Of a stretch of DNA of 36,083 nucleotides, positions 1-7,294 are shown piece by piece. Under the pieces are notes generated by a model, which saw only the letters and a program-made list of their open reading frames with translations, did no database searches and had not been told where the DNA came from. Each line of letters begins with the position of its first letter. The first letter of the stretch is position 1. The DNA lies in the IMG/VR virus record IMGVR_UViG_3300017524_000107, positions 1-36,083 of that record. The stretch is one strand, 5' to 3'. The DNA is from a virus. The translations under genes were made by a program, and so were the position numbers.

Positions 1-1
1 C

Positions 2-301
2 ATTCAACCGCTTCTGGATGGGTATGCCACAATGCGGATGCAGGGCAGTACACCCGACGTGCTGTATGTACGACCGGCAGTGTTCGATGAGCTCAAACGC
101 CTTGCAGCGTTCAGATTTGACAACGAGAGTCTTGCTGAGTCACTTGATATGGGATTCCGCATCGAGAAGAGTGAGACAATGGGTGGGTCAGACGTACCGA
201 TGGGAATGTTCGTCGACATCGAGACGTTGACGGTCTATACCATCAAGTGGAACAGCAACGATGACCCAGTACTGCGTGAGTCTGCCAGTACGGCACACTG
301 A
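2..301 (+). CDS. Hypothetical protein, 5' end outside window
   Basis: The frame is open from the first bases of the window and stops at 301. An ATG at 32 is available, but the codons before it (reading IQPLLDGYAT) look coding, so the true start is probably outside the window. At least 99 residues are visible. The protein is soluble and acidic, with no transmembrane segment, signal peptide or cysteine motif. I do not recognise the family. It lies 74 bases before the next plus-strand gene, which has its own promoter-like element. Coding status rests on composition and the long open frame only. Confidence 0.6.
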   Translation: MQPLLDGYATMRMQGSTPDVLYVRPAVFDELKRLAAFRFDNESLAESLDMGFRIEKSETMGGSDVPMGMFVDIETLTVYTIKWNSNDDPVLRESASTAH

Positions 302-344
302 GTCGGTGTGACTGCGGTCGGATATGAGTCCATCCTCGCCAGAG

Positions 345-375
345 TTAACTACGTCGAATGACTATATACTGGTAG
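345..375 (+). promoter_or_regulatory. Promoter-like element A before the 376 gene
   Basis: TTAACTACGT begins 31 bases before the ATG at 376, and TATATACTGGTAG abuts the ATG. The first part sits where an archaeal TATA box would be for a leaderless transcript. Related sequences lie at 10086-10113, 31472-31499 and 33946-33975, so this is a repeated viral element and not a chance TATA box. Its role as a promoter is inferred. Confidence 0.5.
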
Positions 376-684
376 ATGCCCTTCGAGCACGGAGACATCC
401 CTGATAAGGACGAGGTACGGCCACATAGCATCGGTGACGCGGATTCAACACACGAAGTCCGGACCGTTGATATCATCAGCGAAGCACTTGAAGATGCTGG
501 CGAGATACACCTGTACTACCCCAACACGCCGGTTGACGAGGATATCCATCTCCGGAAGGACATGGCATACGTCTGGCCATCAGCTCGCGACGGGGCGGGA
601 CTCATCTACGTAAAGGATGGTGGCGTCGAGCGCTGGCTCTTCCCTGAGCACGTGCTGTTCATCGAGCGCCACGAGGAAATCTAA
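376..684 (+). CDS. Hypothetical acidic protein (102 aa)
   Basis: An ATG-started frame of 102 codons, immediately preceded by promoter-like element A, which suggests a leaderless message. The protein is soluble and acidic, with no cysteines, membrane segments or motif I recognise; the C-terminal half (YVWPSARDGAGLIYVKDGG) looks like a short beta-rich domain. It ends 54 bases before the nuclease gene at 739, so the two may share a transcript. It belongs to the mixed-strand DNA-processing arm. Function unknown. Confidence 0.7.
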   Translation: MPFEHGDIPDKDEVRPHSIGDADSTHEVRTVDIISEALEDAGEIHLYYPNTPVDEDIHLRKDMAYVWPSARDGAGLIYVKDGGVERWLFPEHVLFIERHEEI

Positions 685-738
685 CCCCCGCAGGAACGCC
701 AGGTTGCCGGGCGCTTTGCGATGGGCGTCCGATGTCGC

Positions 739-1278
739 ATGAGTAGTCAGAAAGCGGGGCTCAACTTTGAGCACGAGATAGCGAACGGCGTGTTCGACAG
801 AACCGGTGGTCGATTGCTTCCACTCAGGGTCGGGTGGTCAGGCAATCAGAAGGTTCCCTCTCCGGATGTTGTGCTCGATGATGGAGACCTTGTGCACGCG
901 TTTGAGTTCAAGCGGACAACACAGGACCGAATCTCTATCACGTTTAGCCCAGAGACGCCAGAGGAGGACCGTGATGATGACCTGTCTGACCTGCTACGCT
1001 TTGCTAATGACTATCCTCGAAAGGTCGCACCCGCGGTGGGTATCCGATTCACGAATCGCCAGCTGTTGTTGCTTCGTATCTGGCCGGCTGATAATGATGA
1101 AAAGCTTCGCGAATCGATGGTTGAGACCGCTCCGGTAGAGGCAAAGGTCACGCGGGCTGGCAATATCTCGGTGCCAAAACCACCAACGGATACACAGGCA
1201 ACACCAGATGAGCAGGGGTGGCCATCGAGTCAGGTCGGCGATGACTTCGAGTATCTGCTGGACTATATTAACTGGTAG
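739..1278 (+). CDS. Holliday-junction-resolvase-like PD-(D/E)XK nuclease
   Basis: Predicted to cleave branched DNA during replication, recombination or before packaging. The 179-aa product has the order expected of archaeal Hjc-type resolvases: an N-terminal Glu (E11 in NFEHEIA), a VGWSGN segment, an acidic residue in PSPDVVL (D43) and the FEFK pair (E56, K58) that forms the PD-(D/E)XK metal site. The C-terminal third is family-specific. The start at 739 is preferred over an ATG at 721 because GTCGC, the motif found before many starts here, directly abuts it. The stop is one base from the stop of the convergent gene ending at 1280. Hjc-like is well supported; the exact substrate is not. Confidence 0.75.
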   Translation: MSSQKAGLNFEHEIANGVFDRTGGRLLPLRVGWSGNQKVPSPDVVLDDGDLVHAFEFKRTTQDRISITFSPETPEEDRDDDLSDLLRFANDYPRKVAPAVGIRFTNRQLLLLRIWPADNDEKLRESMVETAPVEAKVTRAGNISVPKPPTDTQATPDEQGWPSSQVGDDFEYLLDYINW

Positions 1279-1279
1279 C

Positions 1280-1702
1280 TCAGCGCGTCGGCTCGTAAAA
1301 GGTCATTGGGTCATCGGTCGCATCGCCCCACTCGTGGACGTGTGGATAGCCACCGACCGCGCGTGTGGTGCCATTGCGGTAGTACTCTCGGTTCTCAAAG
1401 AAGTATCGCCACTGTGGGGGTGGGCCCGAGTTAATACGGACTGGGTTGAATCGACCAGGGTCATCGACAACCAGTGCACAGGTCCCGCAGACGGTCTCAG
1501 TCCGACTTTGATAACAGAAACCAGGACACCCCGTCAGTGGGCAGGCGCGCTCGGTCCGGCCATAGCCATGGTTACGAAGCTCAGTTGCGTTGGCACCGAT
1601 TGGTGTTCCGAGAACAAGCTTCAGGGCTGGCTCTGTATGTCTGTGCACCCCGAACGCTGACTCTACTGAGTCACCTGAACCGGTATCGTGTGGTTCGCTC
1701 AT
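1280..1702 (-). CDS. Cys-rich hypothetical protein, possible zinc binder
   Basis: A 140-aa protein with a cluster of cysteines in its middle (CPLTGCPGFC followed about 10 residues later by CGTC), a spacing suited to one or two bound zinc ions. The C-terminal third is rich in aromatic residues and His (HVHEW). GTCGC directly precedes the ATG at 1702. It is converging with the resolvase-like gene and lies downstream of the RecB-like nuclease, with 23 bases between them, so it is probably co-transcribed with that gene. Family not recognised; zinc binding is inferred from Cys spacing. Confidence 0.65.
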   Translation of the reverse strand: MSEPHDTGSGDSVESAFGVHRHTEPALKLVLGTPIGANATELRNHGYGRTERACPLTGCPGFCYQSRTETVCGTCALVVDDPGRFNPVRINSGPPPQWRYFFENREYYRNGTTRAVGGYPHVHEWGDATDDPMTFYEPTR

Positions 1703-1725
1703 GCGACTGCACCGACCGGCCCCAC

Positions 1726-2529
1726 TCAGTCAGCATCTGCCGACTCATTCTCGCCTTCGACGAATGCCTCTCCACTGGCATGTCGGTCCTGGATACTCTC
1801 GACCATCTCCTCGACAGCCAGCTGTGAGTGCAGGTCACAGAACTCGGTCCACCGCTCATCGCTTGTCGTCTCCCAGTCTTCACTGCTTGAGAGCTCCCAA
1901 TCACGGAAATCCGGGTTGACGCGTAGCACCTCGAGTCGGTCGACCTTGATGGGCACCGCGTGTCGGTAAGCCTCACCCTGCAGCATATTCTTCTCATAGA
2001 CGTGCTTGCCGGTCTTGATATCAGAGAGCACTACATCGTCGTTCTCAGCATCGTAGTACAGGAGGTCAAACTGCCCAGCATAGCCAAGACTGGTCTCGAT
2101 AACGAACGTCTCGACATCAATGACGTAATCGATGTTTGCGACCGTTTGCATCATCGGCCAGGCCGTCTCACTGACCCATTCCCGGTCGCGCTGACATCGC
2201 TCCCACTTGCCTTCTGACTTGAGCTCAGCGACCGACCCTTGCTCATCCTCGCTCCAGAGGTCGGCCTCGTGATCCGGAACGCTGTCCGGGACCGACTGAC
2301 GCTGCAACTCGTTCAGGATATCGTAGTGGACCAGTGTCCCCCGATTGCGCTTGTAGCGGTTGATTTCATCGGCGTTGTCGGTCCGGCTAAGCCAGTTCTT
2401 GAGCGCCTCCGGCTTGGGCCGAACGTTGAGTACCGTTGATACGGAGGGAAGCCACAGGTCGCGCTGCGGATGTTCGTACACACGACCGATATCTTCGACC
2501 GTGTACCGTCGGATATCTGTGGCTGACAT
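1726..2529 (-). CDS. RecB/Cas4-type PD-(D/E)XK exonuclease
   Basis: A 267-aa nuclease predicted to degrade or resect DNA ends in viral replication or recombination. The active-site motifs are in the canonical order: NRGTLVH (H68), FVIETSLGYAGQFD (E145, D155), LSDIKTGK (D170, K172) and QGEAY (Q184, Y188). This is the RecB nuclease pattern, shared with Cas4 and YqaJ-type exonucleases. No four-Cys iron-sulphur cluster is visible, which argues against a true Cas4. A GTCGCACC motif lies just before the ATG. The gene is divergent from the helix-hairpin-helix gene at 2610. Confidence 0.8.
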   Translation of the reverse strand: MSATDIRRYTVEDIGRVYEHPQRDLWLPSVSTVLNVRPKPEALKNWLSRTDNADEINRYKRNRGTLVHYDILNELQRQSVPDSVPDHEADLWSEDEQGSVAELKSEGKWERCQRDREWVSETAWPMMQTVANIDYVIDVETFVIETSLGYAGQFDLLYYDAENDDVVLSDIKTGKHVYEKNMLQGEAYRHAVPIKVDRLEVLRVNPDFRDWELSSSEDWETTSDERWTEFCDLHSQLAVEEMVESIQDRHASGEAFVEGENESADAD

Positions 2530-2609
2530 ATGGTGCGACGTTCCCGTCTGCTTGGCATGTATAGGTTTTCCGCGTTAATTAAGTTTGTTGGTCACATACA
2601 TCAAGTCGT
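2530..2609. promoter_or_regulatory. Divergent promoter region
   Basis: This 80-base gap separates two diverging genes. On the minus strand CCTATACATG is centred about 30 bases before the ATG at 2529; on the plus strand TTAATTAAG (2575-2583) lies about 27-35 bases before the ATG at 2610. Both fit archaeal TATA positions for leaderless or near-leaderless messages. GTCGCACC precedes one start and GTCGT the other. Promoter activity is inferred. Confidence 0.5.
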
Positions 2610-3200
2610 ATGACGGAGACTGAACTTGAGGACATCACCGGCGTCGGTCCAGCAGTTGCTGAGGCACTTGAGACGGCAGGATTACTGACCGTCGAAGATG
2701 TCGCACAGGCGACCGAGGCAGAGTTAGAGGCAGTGGGTGAGTATGTCGGGACACCGACTGCTGACCTGATATCGCTTGCAGCGCCCGCCCAGGAATTACT
2801 CGATGCGCATGCAGCAACGCCAGAGACCGAGTCAACGGAGACCACAGTGCCCGATGCACCGACCAGCACGCTCACGGTCGATGCACAGACCTATCGACAC
2901 TTCCTGCATGGATTGCTTGAGTTCCGTGTGCAGGCCGAACAGCGCACAGAGATAGATGACAAACAGCGTGCGGACGCACTTATCGAGCAGTTCATCGAGG
3001 CCGGCCCGGTGGATGCAGCCACGGATATCTCGTTCACAGCCGATATGGCAGGACTGAATATCCTTGACCGGGCTGCATCGGCAATGCTGGGTGACCTACG
3101 TGCTCGCTCGGGCACCATCGCTGGCTGGGGCGAGCTGGGCGACCTCATTTCCGATGTCAATGACCTTCGACGTGAGAACTGGAATGGCCCGGCCGAGTGA
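2610..3200 (+). CDS. Helix-hairpin-helix DNA-binding protein
   Basis: The 196-aa product opens with a helix-hairpin-helix pair (residues 4-60; ITGVGPAVAEAL and the following LTVEDVAQ segment), typical of proteins that bind DNA non-specifically through the minor groove. A Thr/Pro-rich linker (about 72-92) leads to a helical C-terminal domain (about 93-196) I do not recognise. The start follows AAGTCGT, a variant of the GTCGC pre-start motif, with a TATA-like TTAATTAAG upstream. It probably works with the neighbouring nucleases in replication or recombination; that is inference from context. Confidence 0.75.
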   Translation: MTETELEDITGVGPAVAEALETAGLLTVEDVAQATEAELEAVGEYVGTPTADLISLAAPAQELLDAHAATPETESTETTVPDAPTSTLTVDAQTYRHFLHGLLEFRVQAEQRTEIDDKQRADALIEQFIEAGPVDAATDISFTADMAGLNILDRAASAMLGDLRARSGTIAGWGELGDLISDVNDLRRENWNGPAE

Positions 3201-3236
3201 CCGGACACAGAACATCCAGTTGATAGTAGTCACTGG

Positions 3237-3461
3237 TTAGTCTGGGTCGAAGATGGTGTCAGCCAACGCGTCTATGTACCCCCACAGCAGGTAGACCAGC
3301 AGCAGTGCCAGGGTCTCAAATATCCAGAGTACCAGCAACTCGGTCTGGTCGGTCGTGAGCTGTAGATTACTGTATTCAAGTACCTTACCGAGTGAGACAG
3401 CCAGCAGGATACTGACGAGTACGTCTCGGGAGACAAATCTATCGAGCGGGTCCATCCCCAT
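3237..3461 (-). CDS. Small two-helix membrane protein
   Basis: A 74-aa protein with two predicted transmembrane helices (about residues 13-28 and 41-63) and acidic tails. The ATG overlaps the TGA of the upstream gene (TGATG), so translation is coupled to the four-helix membrane protein. Size and topology would fit a holin-like protein, but no family signature is visible. It is the last gene of the minus-strand run, converging with the helix-hairpin-helix gene. Confidence 0.65.
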   Translation of the reverse strand: MGMDPLDRFVSRDVLVSILLAVSLGKVLEYSNLQLTTDQTELLVLWIFETLALLLVYLLWGYIDALADTIFDPD

Positions 3462-3979
3462 CAGAACGGCAGCAGTGTGGGGTCAAGTGGAAACCAGTCA
3501 GCTACAACGGCGTTCCACACGAAGTCAAGGGGGGTCCAGATACCGAACGCGTGTTCGAGGACATCATCGGCAGCCCCCACCAGTGTGACCAACAACAACG
3601 CTCGGGTCCACTGCCCGTAGACGGTATCTCGGTAATCATAGTCAGGGATTCTATCGCCACGAGTCAGTCGGTATGCATGTTTCGCCATGAACGGTGACCA
3701 CGCCGGTCGGCATAGCACGCCACCGATTGCGATAGCCAGTCCAAGTATGGTCAGCAGTGCGCCAAACACGGGCTTGCCGGTCGGCCAGAGATAGTGCCAG
3801 GCAAAAAATGACAGACACAGTCCACCCAGTAACATCCATGGGTCGTGATCATCCTCGTCATCGATCAGCAGGATGCCGATAAACAACGCAAACGCTGCGA
3901 AGTAGACAAAGTGGTGACTATAGAAGACGTTGCCATCTGGAACGGTGTCGTACGGAAACGACTGGAGAAGGGGCCACAT
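3461..3979 (-). CDS. Multi-spanning membrane protein
   Basis: A 172-aa protein with about four hydrophobic segments (roughly 24-40, 48-66, 71-90 and 122-137) and an acidic loop rich in Asp and His (DDEDDHD). The frame is open to 4033, but the internal ATG at 3979 is chosen because TGTCGCACC directly precedes it and a longer form would overlap the upstream gene. It sits between two other small membrane proteins. I infer a membrane-acting cassette, possibly for egress or exclusion; no specific function is recognised. Confidence 0.65.
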   Translation of the reverse strand: MWPLLQSFPYDTVPDGNVFYSHHFVYFAAFALFIGILLIDDEDDHDPWMLLGGLCLSFFAWHYLWPTGKPVFGALLTILGLAIAIGGVLCRPAWSPFMAKHAYRLTRGDRIPDYDYRDTVYGQWTRALLLVTLVGAADDVLEHAFGIWTPLDFVWNAVVADWFPLDPTLLPF

Positions 3980-4004
3980 GGTGCGACAAAACAGGGGGAG
4001 TAGC

Positions 4005-4301
4005 TCAGTCGTCTGAGTGCCCCTCAATTTCACGCTCGATGCGCTCGCCAGCCTCCGTGGATTTCATCGAAACACTGTCGATGAGTTCCTGGGGCTCAAC
4101 CGTTGTTGCGAACATATCAGCGTAGCCCTGAATCTGTTTATCCTGGACGAGTTCGTATCCGCCAAGCAGCCCCATCCCGGCAAGGACGAGGCCAAGTCCG
4201 CCATAGTATTCTCCATTACTCAATCCTGTAGCGCCGGCGCCAACCAGTGTGGTGCCCAGTGCGAGCACACCAGCCTTGCCAGCCTGTTGTTTCTTGCTCA
4301 T
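4005..4301 (-). CDS. Small membrane protein with glycine-rich helices
   Basis: A 98-aa protein with a Lys-rich N-terminus, two Gly/Ala/Leu-rich membrane segments (about 9-27 and 33-50) and a charged C-terminal tail. The ATG at 4301 is chosen over one at 4310 because GTCGCGT, a variant of the viral pre-start motif, lies immediately before it. It is first of three consecutive membrane-protein genes downstream of the tail-fibre cassette. Function unknown. Confidence 0.6.
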   Translation of the reverse strand: MSKKQQAGKAGVLALGTTLVGAGATGLSNGEYYGGLGLVLAGMGLLGGYELVQDKQIQGYADMFATTVEPQELIDSVSMKSTEAGERIEREIEGHSDD

Positions 4302-4335
4302 ACGCGACATCAGCTACGGGTGGTCAGCATGCTGT

Positions 4336-5472
4336 TCAGAAGAGGTCGAACACATTGCCATCGAACCGACCGACCTCTGCAGGCACCCACGACGTTCCAT
4401 TGTAGTAGAAAATCTGCCGGTTGTCCACGAACCCCGCGCTATCAGCAACCCGCGGGCCGGACGTATACACCTCAGCAGTTGCCGTACTCTGTGGTGAGCC
4501 AAGTGAAACAGTAGCGTCGAATGCACTGATGGCATACTCGTATGATTCGGCCGGACTGACGTCCGTATCCTCGAACTGCAGTGTGTTTCCGCCCACGGTG
4601 GCTATCCGTGCGAAACTGCTATCTGATGGGCCCTTTCGTCGGATGCGATACGCTGTCTCATCGGCGTTGACATCGGTCCAGTTTATTGTGACCGATGGTG
4701 GCGTCGACACAAGCGAGGGTGCCTCAGGCACCGCTGGAGGAAACTGTATCTCAACCGTTCCATCGCCGGTGTTACCACCGGCCCTGTTGAATGAGCCGTT
4801 TGTATCGACATTCACGAGGCTGGTCCCCCCACCACCACCAGTTGCAGTAGCGTCGTCGGACCCCAGTTCTACGTTGCCGGCTCCGCCCCCTCTGTGTCCA
4901 CCACCCCCACCACCACCTACGGCAGCTATTTTGACGTTGTCAAAATCCTCAGTGTCAGACCTGGCAGGCCCATTTGCTCCCGCATTACCTGACTGCGCAC
5001 CAGCGAGGCCACCATCGAGAACTCTGTCGAATAGGGAGTCCGCTACGTCCGTATCTGGTGCGTCTTCGTCTCCTGCACCGCCACGACCACTTACCGCAAC
5101 ATCCCTTGAGTTTGAGTCGTCGTCAGTTGCAAATGCAGCACCCCTCCCACCGGCCCCACCAACCGCAATCGCGGTAGACCCATCAGGTCGGCGAACGTAG
5201 GTTCCACCAGCACCACCATCTGAGGTCGCAGTATTACCACCAATACTCCTACTATTCCCGTTACCACCGTTCGGGAACCCACCTGACTGTCCACTGTTAG
5301 AGCCACCAACGGTCACATCAATAGTCTGTCCTGGACTGACATTCAGCCCACCCTGTACAAACGAACCAGGTTGGCCAGAACCGGCACCCGATGCCTTGAT
5401 GAATACCTCAAAGACCCGACTTGGCACGGTGAACGTTTCAGTAGCTGGACCATTGTATATTACGTTCGGCAT
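4336..5472 (-). CDS. Glycine-rich tail fibre or adhesin with FnIII-like domain
   Basis: A 378-aa predicted receptor-binding protein at the tail tip. Residues about 20-260 are dominated by glycine, including runs such as GGGGGGG, with a repeated VGG/GGAGG pattern like that of phage glycine-rich adhesins. A fibronectin-type-III-like domain follows (about 265-345; VTINWTDVNADETAYRI and YEYAISAF). The C-terminus (QIFYYNGTSWVPAEVG) resembles a fibre tip motif. The start at 5472 lies one base past the TAA of the upstream gene; longer frames would overlap it. No GTCGC motif is present, consistent with coupled translation. Host-receptor specificity is inferred. Confidence 0.75.
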   Translation of the reverse strand: MPNVIYNGPATETFTVPSRVFEVFIKASGAGSGQPGSFVQGGLNVSPGQTIDVTVGGSNSGQSGGFPNGGNGNSRSIGGNTATSDGGAGGTYVRRPDGSTAIAVGGAGGRGAAFATDDDSNSRDVAVSGRGGAGDEDAPDTDVADSLFDRVLDGGLAGAQSGNAGANGPARSDTEDFDNVKIAAVGGGGGGGHRGGGAGNVELGSDDATATGGGGGTSLVNVDTNGSFNRAGGNTGDGTVEIQFPPAVPEAPSLVSTPPSVTINWTDVNADETAYRIRRKGPSDSSFARIATVGGNTLQFEDTDVSPAESYEYAISAFDATVSLGSPQSTATAEVYTSGPRVADSAGFVDNRQIFYYNGTSWVPAEVGRFDGNVFDLF

Positions 5473-5473
5473 C

Positions 5474-6211
5474 TTATTTTTGCACCCACAGGTCATCGGT
5501 GGACGGATTGCTTGGCTCGGTTGACTGAACGTAGATTTCTCTCCCTCCAACGGTGTCTGCATTGTTGGCTGCATCAGCCTGCGTTGCCTGGTCAGCCTGG
5601 ATAGCTGTCTCAGCTCGAAGCCCCGAGCCGGCGCCGTCGTTGCCAGCATGGAATGATTCGTTCCCACCAATGGTCGTTCCGGAGACAAGTGTCGCCCCGA
5701 CGGCGATGCCTGCTGGCTCAGCGTCGTGCGCATCGATAATATGCGTACGGATGCCATCGTAAAGTGTCTCAAACCCGGCGTCGCGACCGAACGAGCCGGC
5801 TGGGTCACCAGCGGTTGCGTGTGCAATATCTGTGACGCTGTCGTGTTCACGGACACAGTGCGCACAGACCACGCGCTTTTGCTCACCACGGTGGTCATGG
5901 TAGTCAGTGTAGCCATAGGCACCCTCGAACGCTACATACTCTGCAACCCCGACAAACCGCTGGCTTCCGTTAGGCACCTGTATCACGGGGTCAACAAGGT
6001 CACCAACCAGTTCGCGAAGAAGGTCTGCAGCCATTGCATTGTCAATATCGAGTGATGTCGCGAGATACGAGATAGTCTGTGCTCGGGTTCGCATGGTTCC
6101 TTGCTCGTCGATGAGCAGGTGAACCGCATCAAGGAGCAGTTCCTTCACCCGCTGGTGGCGGGGCATTGCGTTTGCCAGGATGTCGTCTGCGTCGTAGGTT
6201 GTCTCGGTCAT
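5474..6211 (-). CDS. Tail fibre connector with zinc-finger-like segment
   Basis: A 245-aa protein between two fibre genes. Residues 1-85 are helical and closely resemble the short gene at 35621-35866 (shared LAT.LD and DIVDPV/DLVDPV patterns). Next comes CAHC with later His residues (about 120-165), a possible zinc site. The C-terminal part has the GSGL.A.T seam, an Ala/Asp repeat (QADQATQADAANNAD) and YVQSTEPSNPSTDDLWVQK, typical of tail-fibre ends. It is flanked by one-to-two-base junctions on both sides, so the three fibre genes form one coupled unit. Structural role inferred from these motifs and context. Confidence 0.7.
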   Translation of the reverse strand: MTETTYDADDILANAMPRHQRVKELLLDAVHLLIDEQGTMRTRAQTISYLATSLDIDNAMAADLLRELVGDLVDPVIQVPNGSQRFVGVAEYVAFEGAYGYTDYHDHRGEQKRVVCAHCVREHDSVTDIAHATAGDPAGSFGRDAGFETLYDGIRTHIIDAHDAEPAGIAVGATLVSGTTIGGNESFHAGNDGAGSGLRAETAIQADQATQADAANNADTVGGREIYVQSTEPSNPSTDDLWVQK

Positions 6212-6213
6212 GA

Positions 6214-6825
6214 TTACAGTGAGGCGTTTTCCGTCAGTTGCCCAGCAATCTTCAGGTCACCCGTTGTCCGGTCGAGATTGAGTCGGTCTGCATTCTGGGT
6301 GACATCTCGGACAACATAGGCGTCTCTCCCGTTGTCGTAAGCCTGTGCAACAGGCGCATTGAGCAATGGCAGTCCCTCTGGATGGCGTTGTGCGTTGTTA
6401 GTGACCTGTGCATTATTTTTATCAATGGCTGCAAGTGAAAGCCAACCATCGTCGGGCAACGTGCTTCCGTCAATGACACGAATAACTGGGCGGTCATTGC
6501 TGCTCAGATTAGGGTCAAGGTAGACCTTATTATCTCCAGTTGACAGCTGTGTGCTGGCCAACATTGCAACGCCAGTTCTGGCCTGCAGCTGTACGGTGAA
6601 CCCGAGCGCCTGTCGTGTTTCGCCCGAGCTGGCTGCAACACCATTGTCCCGGTGAATACGAGCGATACCCTCGGTCACATCAAAGGTTTCTGCAGTAAAG
6701 TCAGCGTTCACCACTCGCATTCCCTGGACAACATAGTCGTTGAGCCGGGGGTCACCTGTTAGCTGAGCAAAGTTCTCGGCATCATTGTCATCAGCATCCT
6801 GTGGAAAGACGTGGTCTTGAACCAT
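6214..6825 (-). CDS. Tail fibre protein, baseplate-proximal
   Basis: A 203-aa beta-rich protein, first of the fibre cassette. Its ending (RLNLDRTTGDLKIAGQL) is the short repeat typical of tail fibres and matches the partial protein at 35916-36083 (LDMDLTTGDLDIEGQI). The N-terminal half resembles baseplate-attached fibre proteins in general composition, though no specific family is recognised. TGTCGCACA sits directly before the ATG. It follows the baseplate genes in transcription order, as expected for fibres. Confidence 0.7.
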   Translation of the reverse strand: MVQDHVFPQDADDNDAENFAQLTGDPRLNDYVVQGMRVVNADFTAETFDVTEGIARIHRDNGVAASSGETRQALGFTVQLQARTGVAMLASTQLSTGDNKVYLDPNLSSNDRPVIRVIDGSTLPDDGWLSLAAIDKNNAQVTNNAQRHPEGLPLLNAPVAQAYDNGRDAYVVRDVTQNADRLNLDRTTGDLKIAGQLTENASL

Positions 6826-6874
6826 TGTGCGACATCACGGCATCAGTAGTCGGAACGCAGCCCTTACGTATCAT

Positions 6875-7264
6875 TCAGTTCGTGAACGAGAGGTTTGCCT
6901 CGAACTGGACTCGCTCCCCTGCATCGATGGTCGTCGATGGGGCCGTCTCTCGGTAGACCAGTGAGTTGTTGACGTCATCGGCAAAGACACCAAACTCGGT
7001 GATAGTGGTCCCAGACGGTACCTCTGTTCCCCCAGCAACCGAGATAGCGATACGTATCTCCCCGGTACGTGAGGTGAAATCAATAGCTGCATTGTCCGCA
7101 TCGATATCAGTTCGGAACACCTCAGTAGCAAGACCGGTGTCACCAGATGCTGGTGTGGTAGTACCGGTTCCGACTGCTATCTCATAGAGCTCTTCACCTG
7201 CTGCTGCACCGGTCAGCGCGGTGGTTATCCAGTCCAGTCCCTCGTCGGGGTAGATGTCTGCCAT
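6875..7264 (-). CDS. Small baseplate or tail-fibre-associated protein
   Basis: A 129-aa protein, rich in Thr, Gly and Asp and probably all beta. The pattern YEIAVGTGTTTPASGDTGL followed later by ITEFGVF is a common theme of phage tail proteins that lie between baseplate J/I genes and fibres. GTCGC abuts the ATG at 7264. No enzymatic residues are visible. I infer a structural adaptor or short fibre. Position is the main evidence. Confidence 0.65.
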   Translation of the reverse strand: MADIYPDEGLDWITTALTGAAAGEELYEIAVGTGTTTPASGDTGLATEVFRTDIDADNAAIDFTSRTGEIRIAISVAGGTEVPSGTTITEFGVFADDVNNSLVYRETAPSTTIDAGERVQFEANLSFTN

Positions 7265-7294
7265 GCGACTACTGCGCCACGCTGGGGATGACGC

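Noticed and set aside
1726-2529. Cas4 as identity of the RecB-like nuclease
   Set aside because: The nuclease motifs fit, but the four cysteines of the Cas4 iron-sulphur cluster are absent and there is no CRISPR array or other cas gene.
3980-4033. Longer N-terminus for the four-helix membrane protein
   Set aside because: The extra residues look unrelated, would overlap the upstream gene, and TGTCGCACC marks the ATG at 3979.
4421-5200. Long plus-strand open frame opposite the glycine-rich fibre gene
   Set aside because: It is the antisense of a Gly/Ala-rich gene, rich in Pro and Ser, and does not read like haloarchaeal protein; the minus-strand gene is clearly coding.
5473-5922. N-terminal extension of the glycine-rich fibre
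   Set aside because: Its residues are an out-of-frame reading of the connector gene; the start at 5472 follows that gene's stop by one base.
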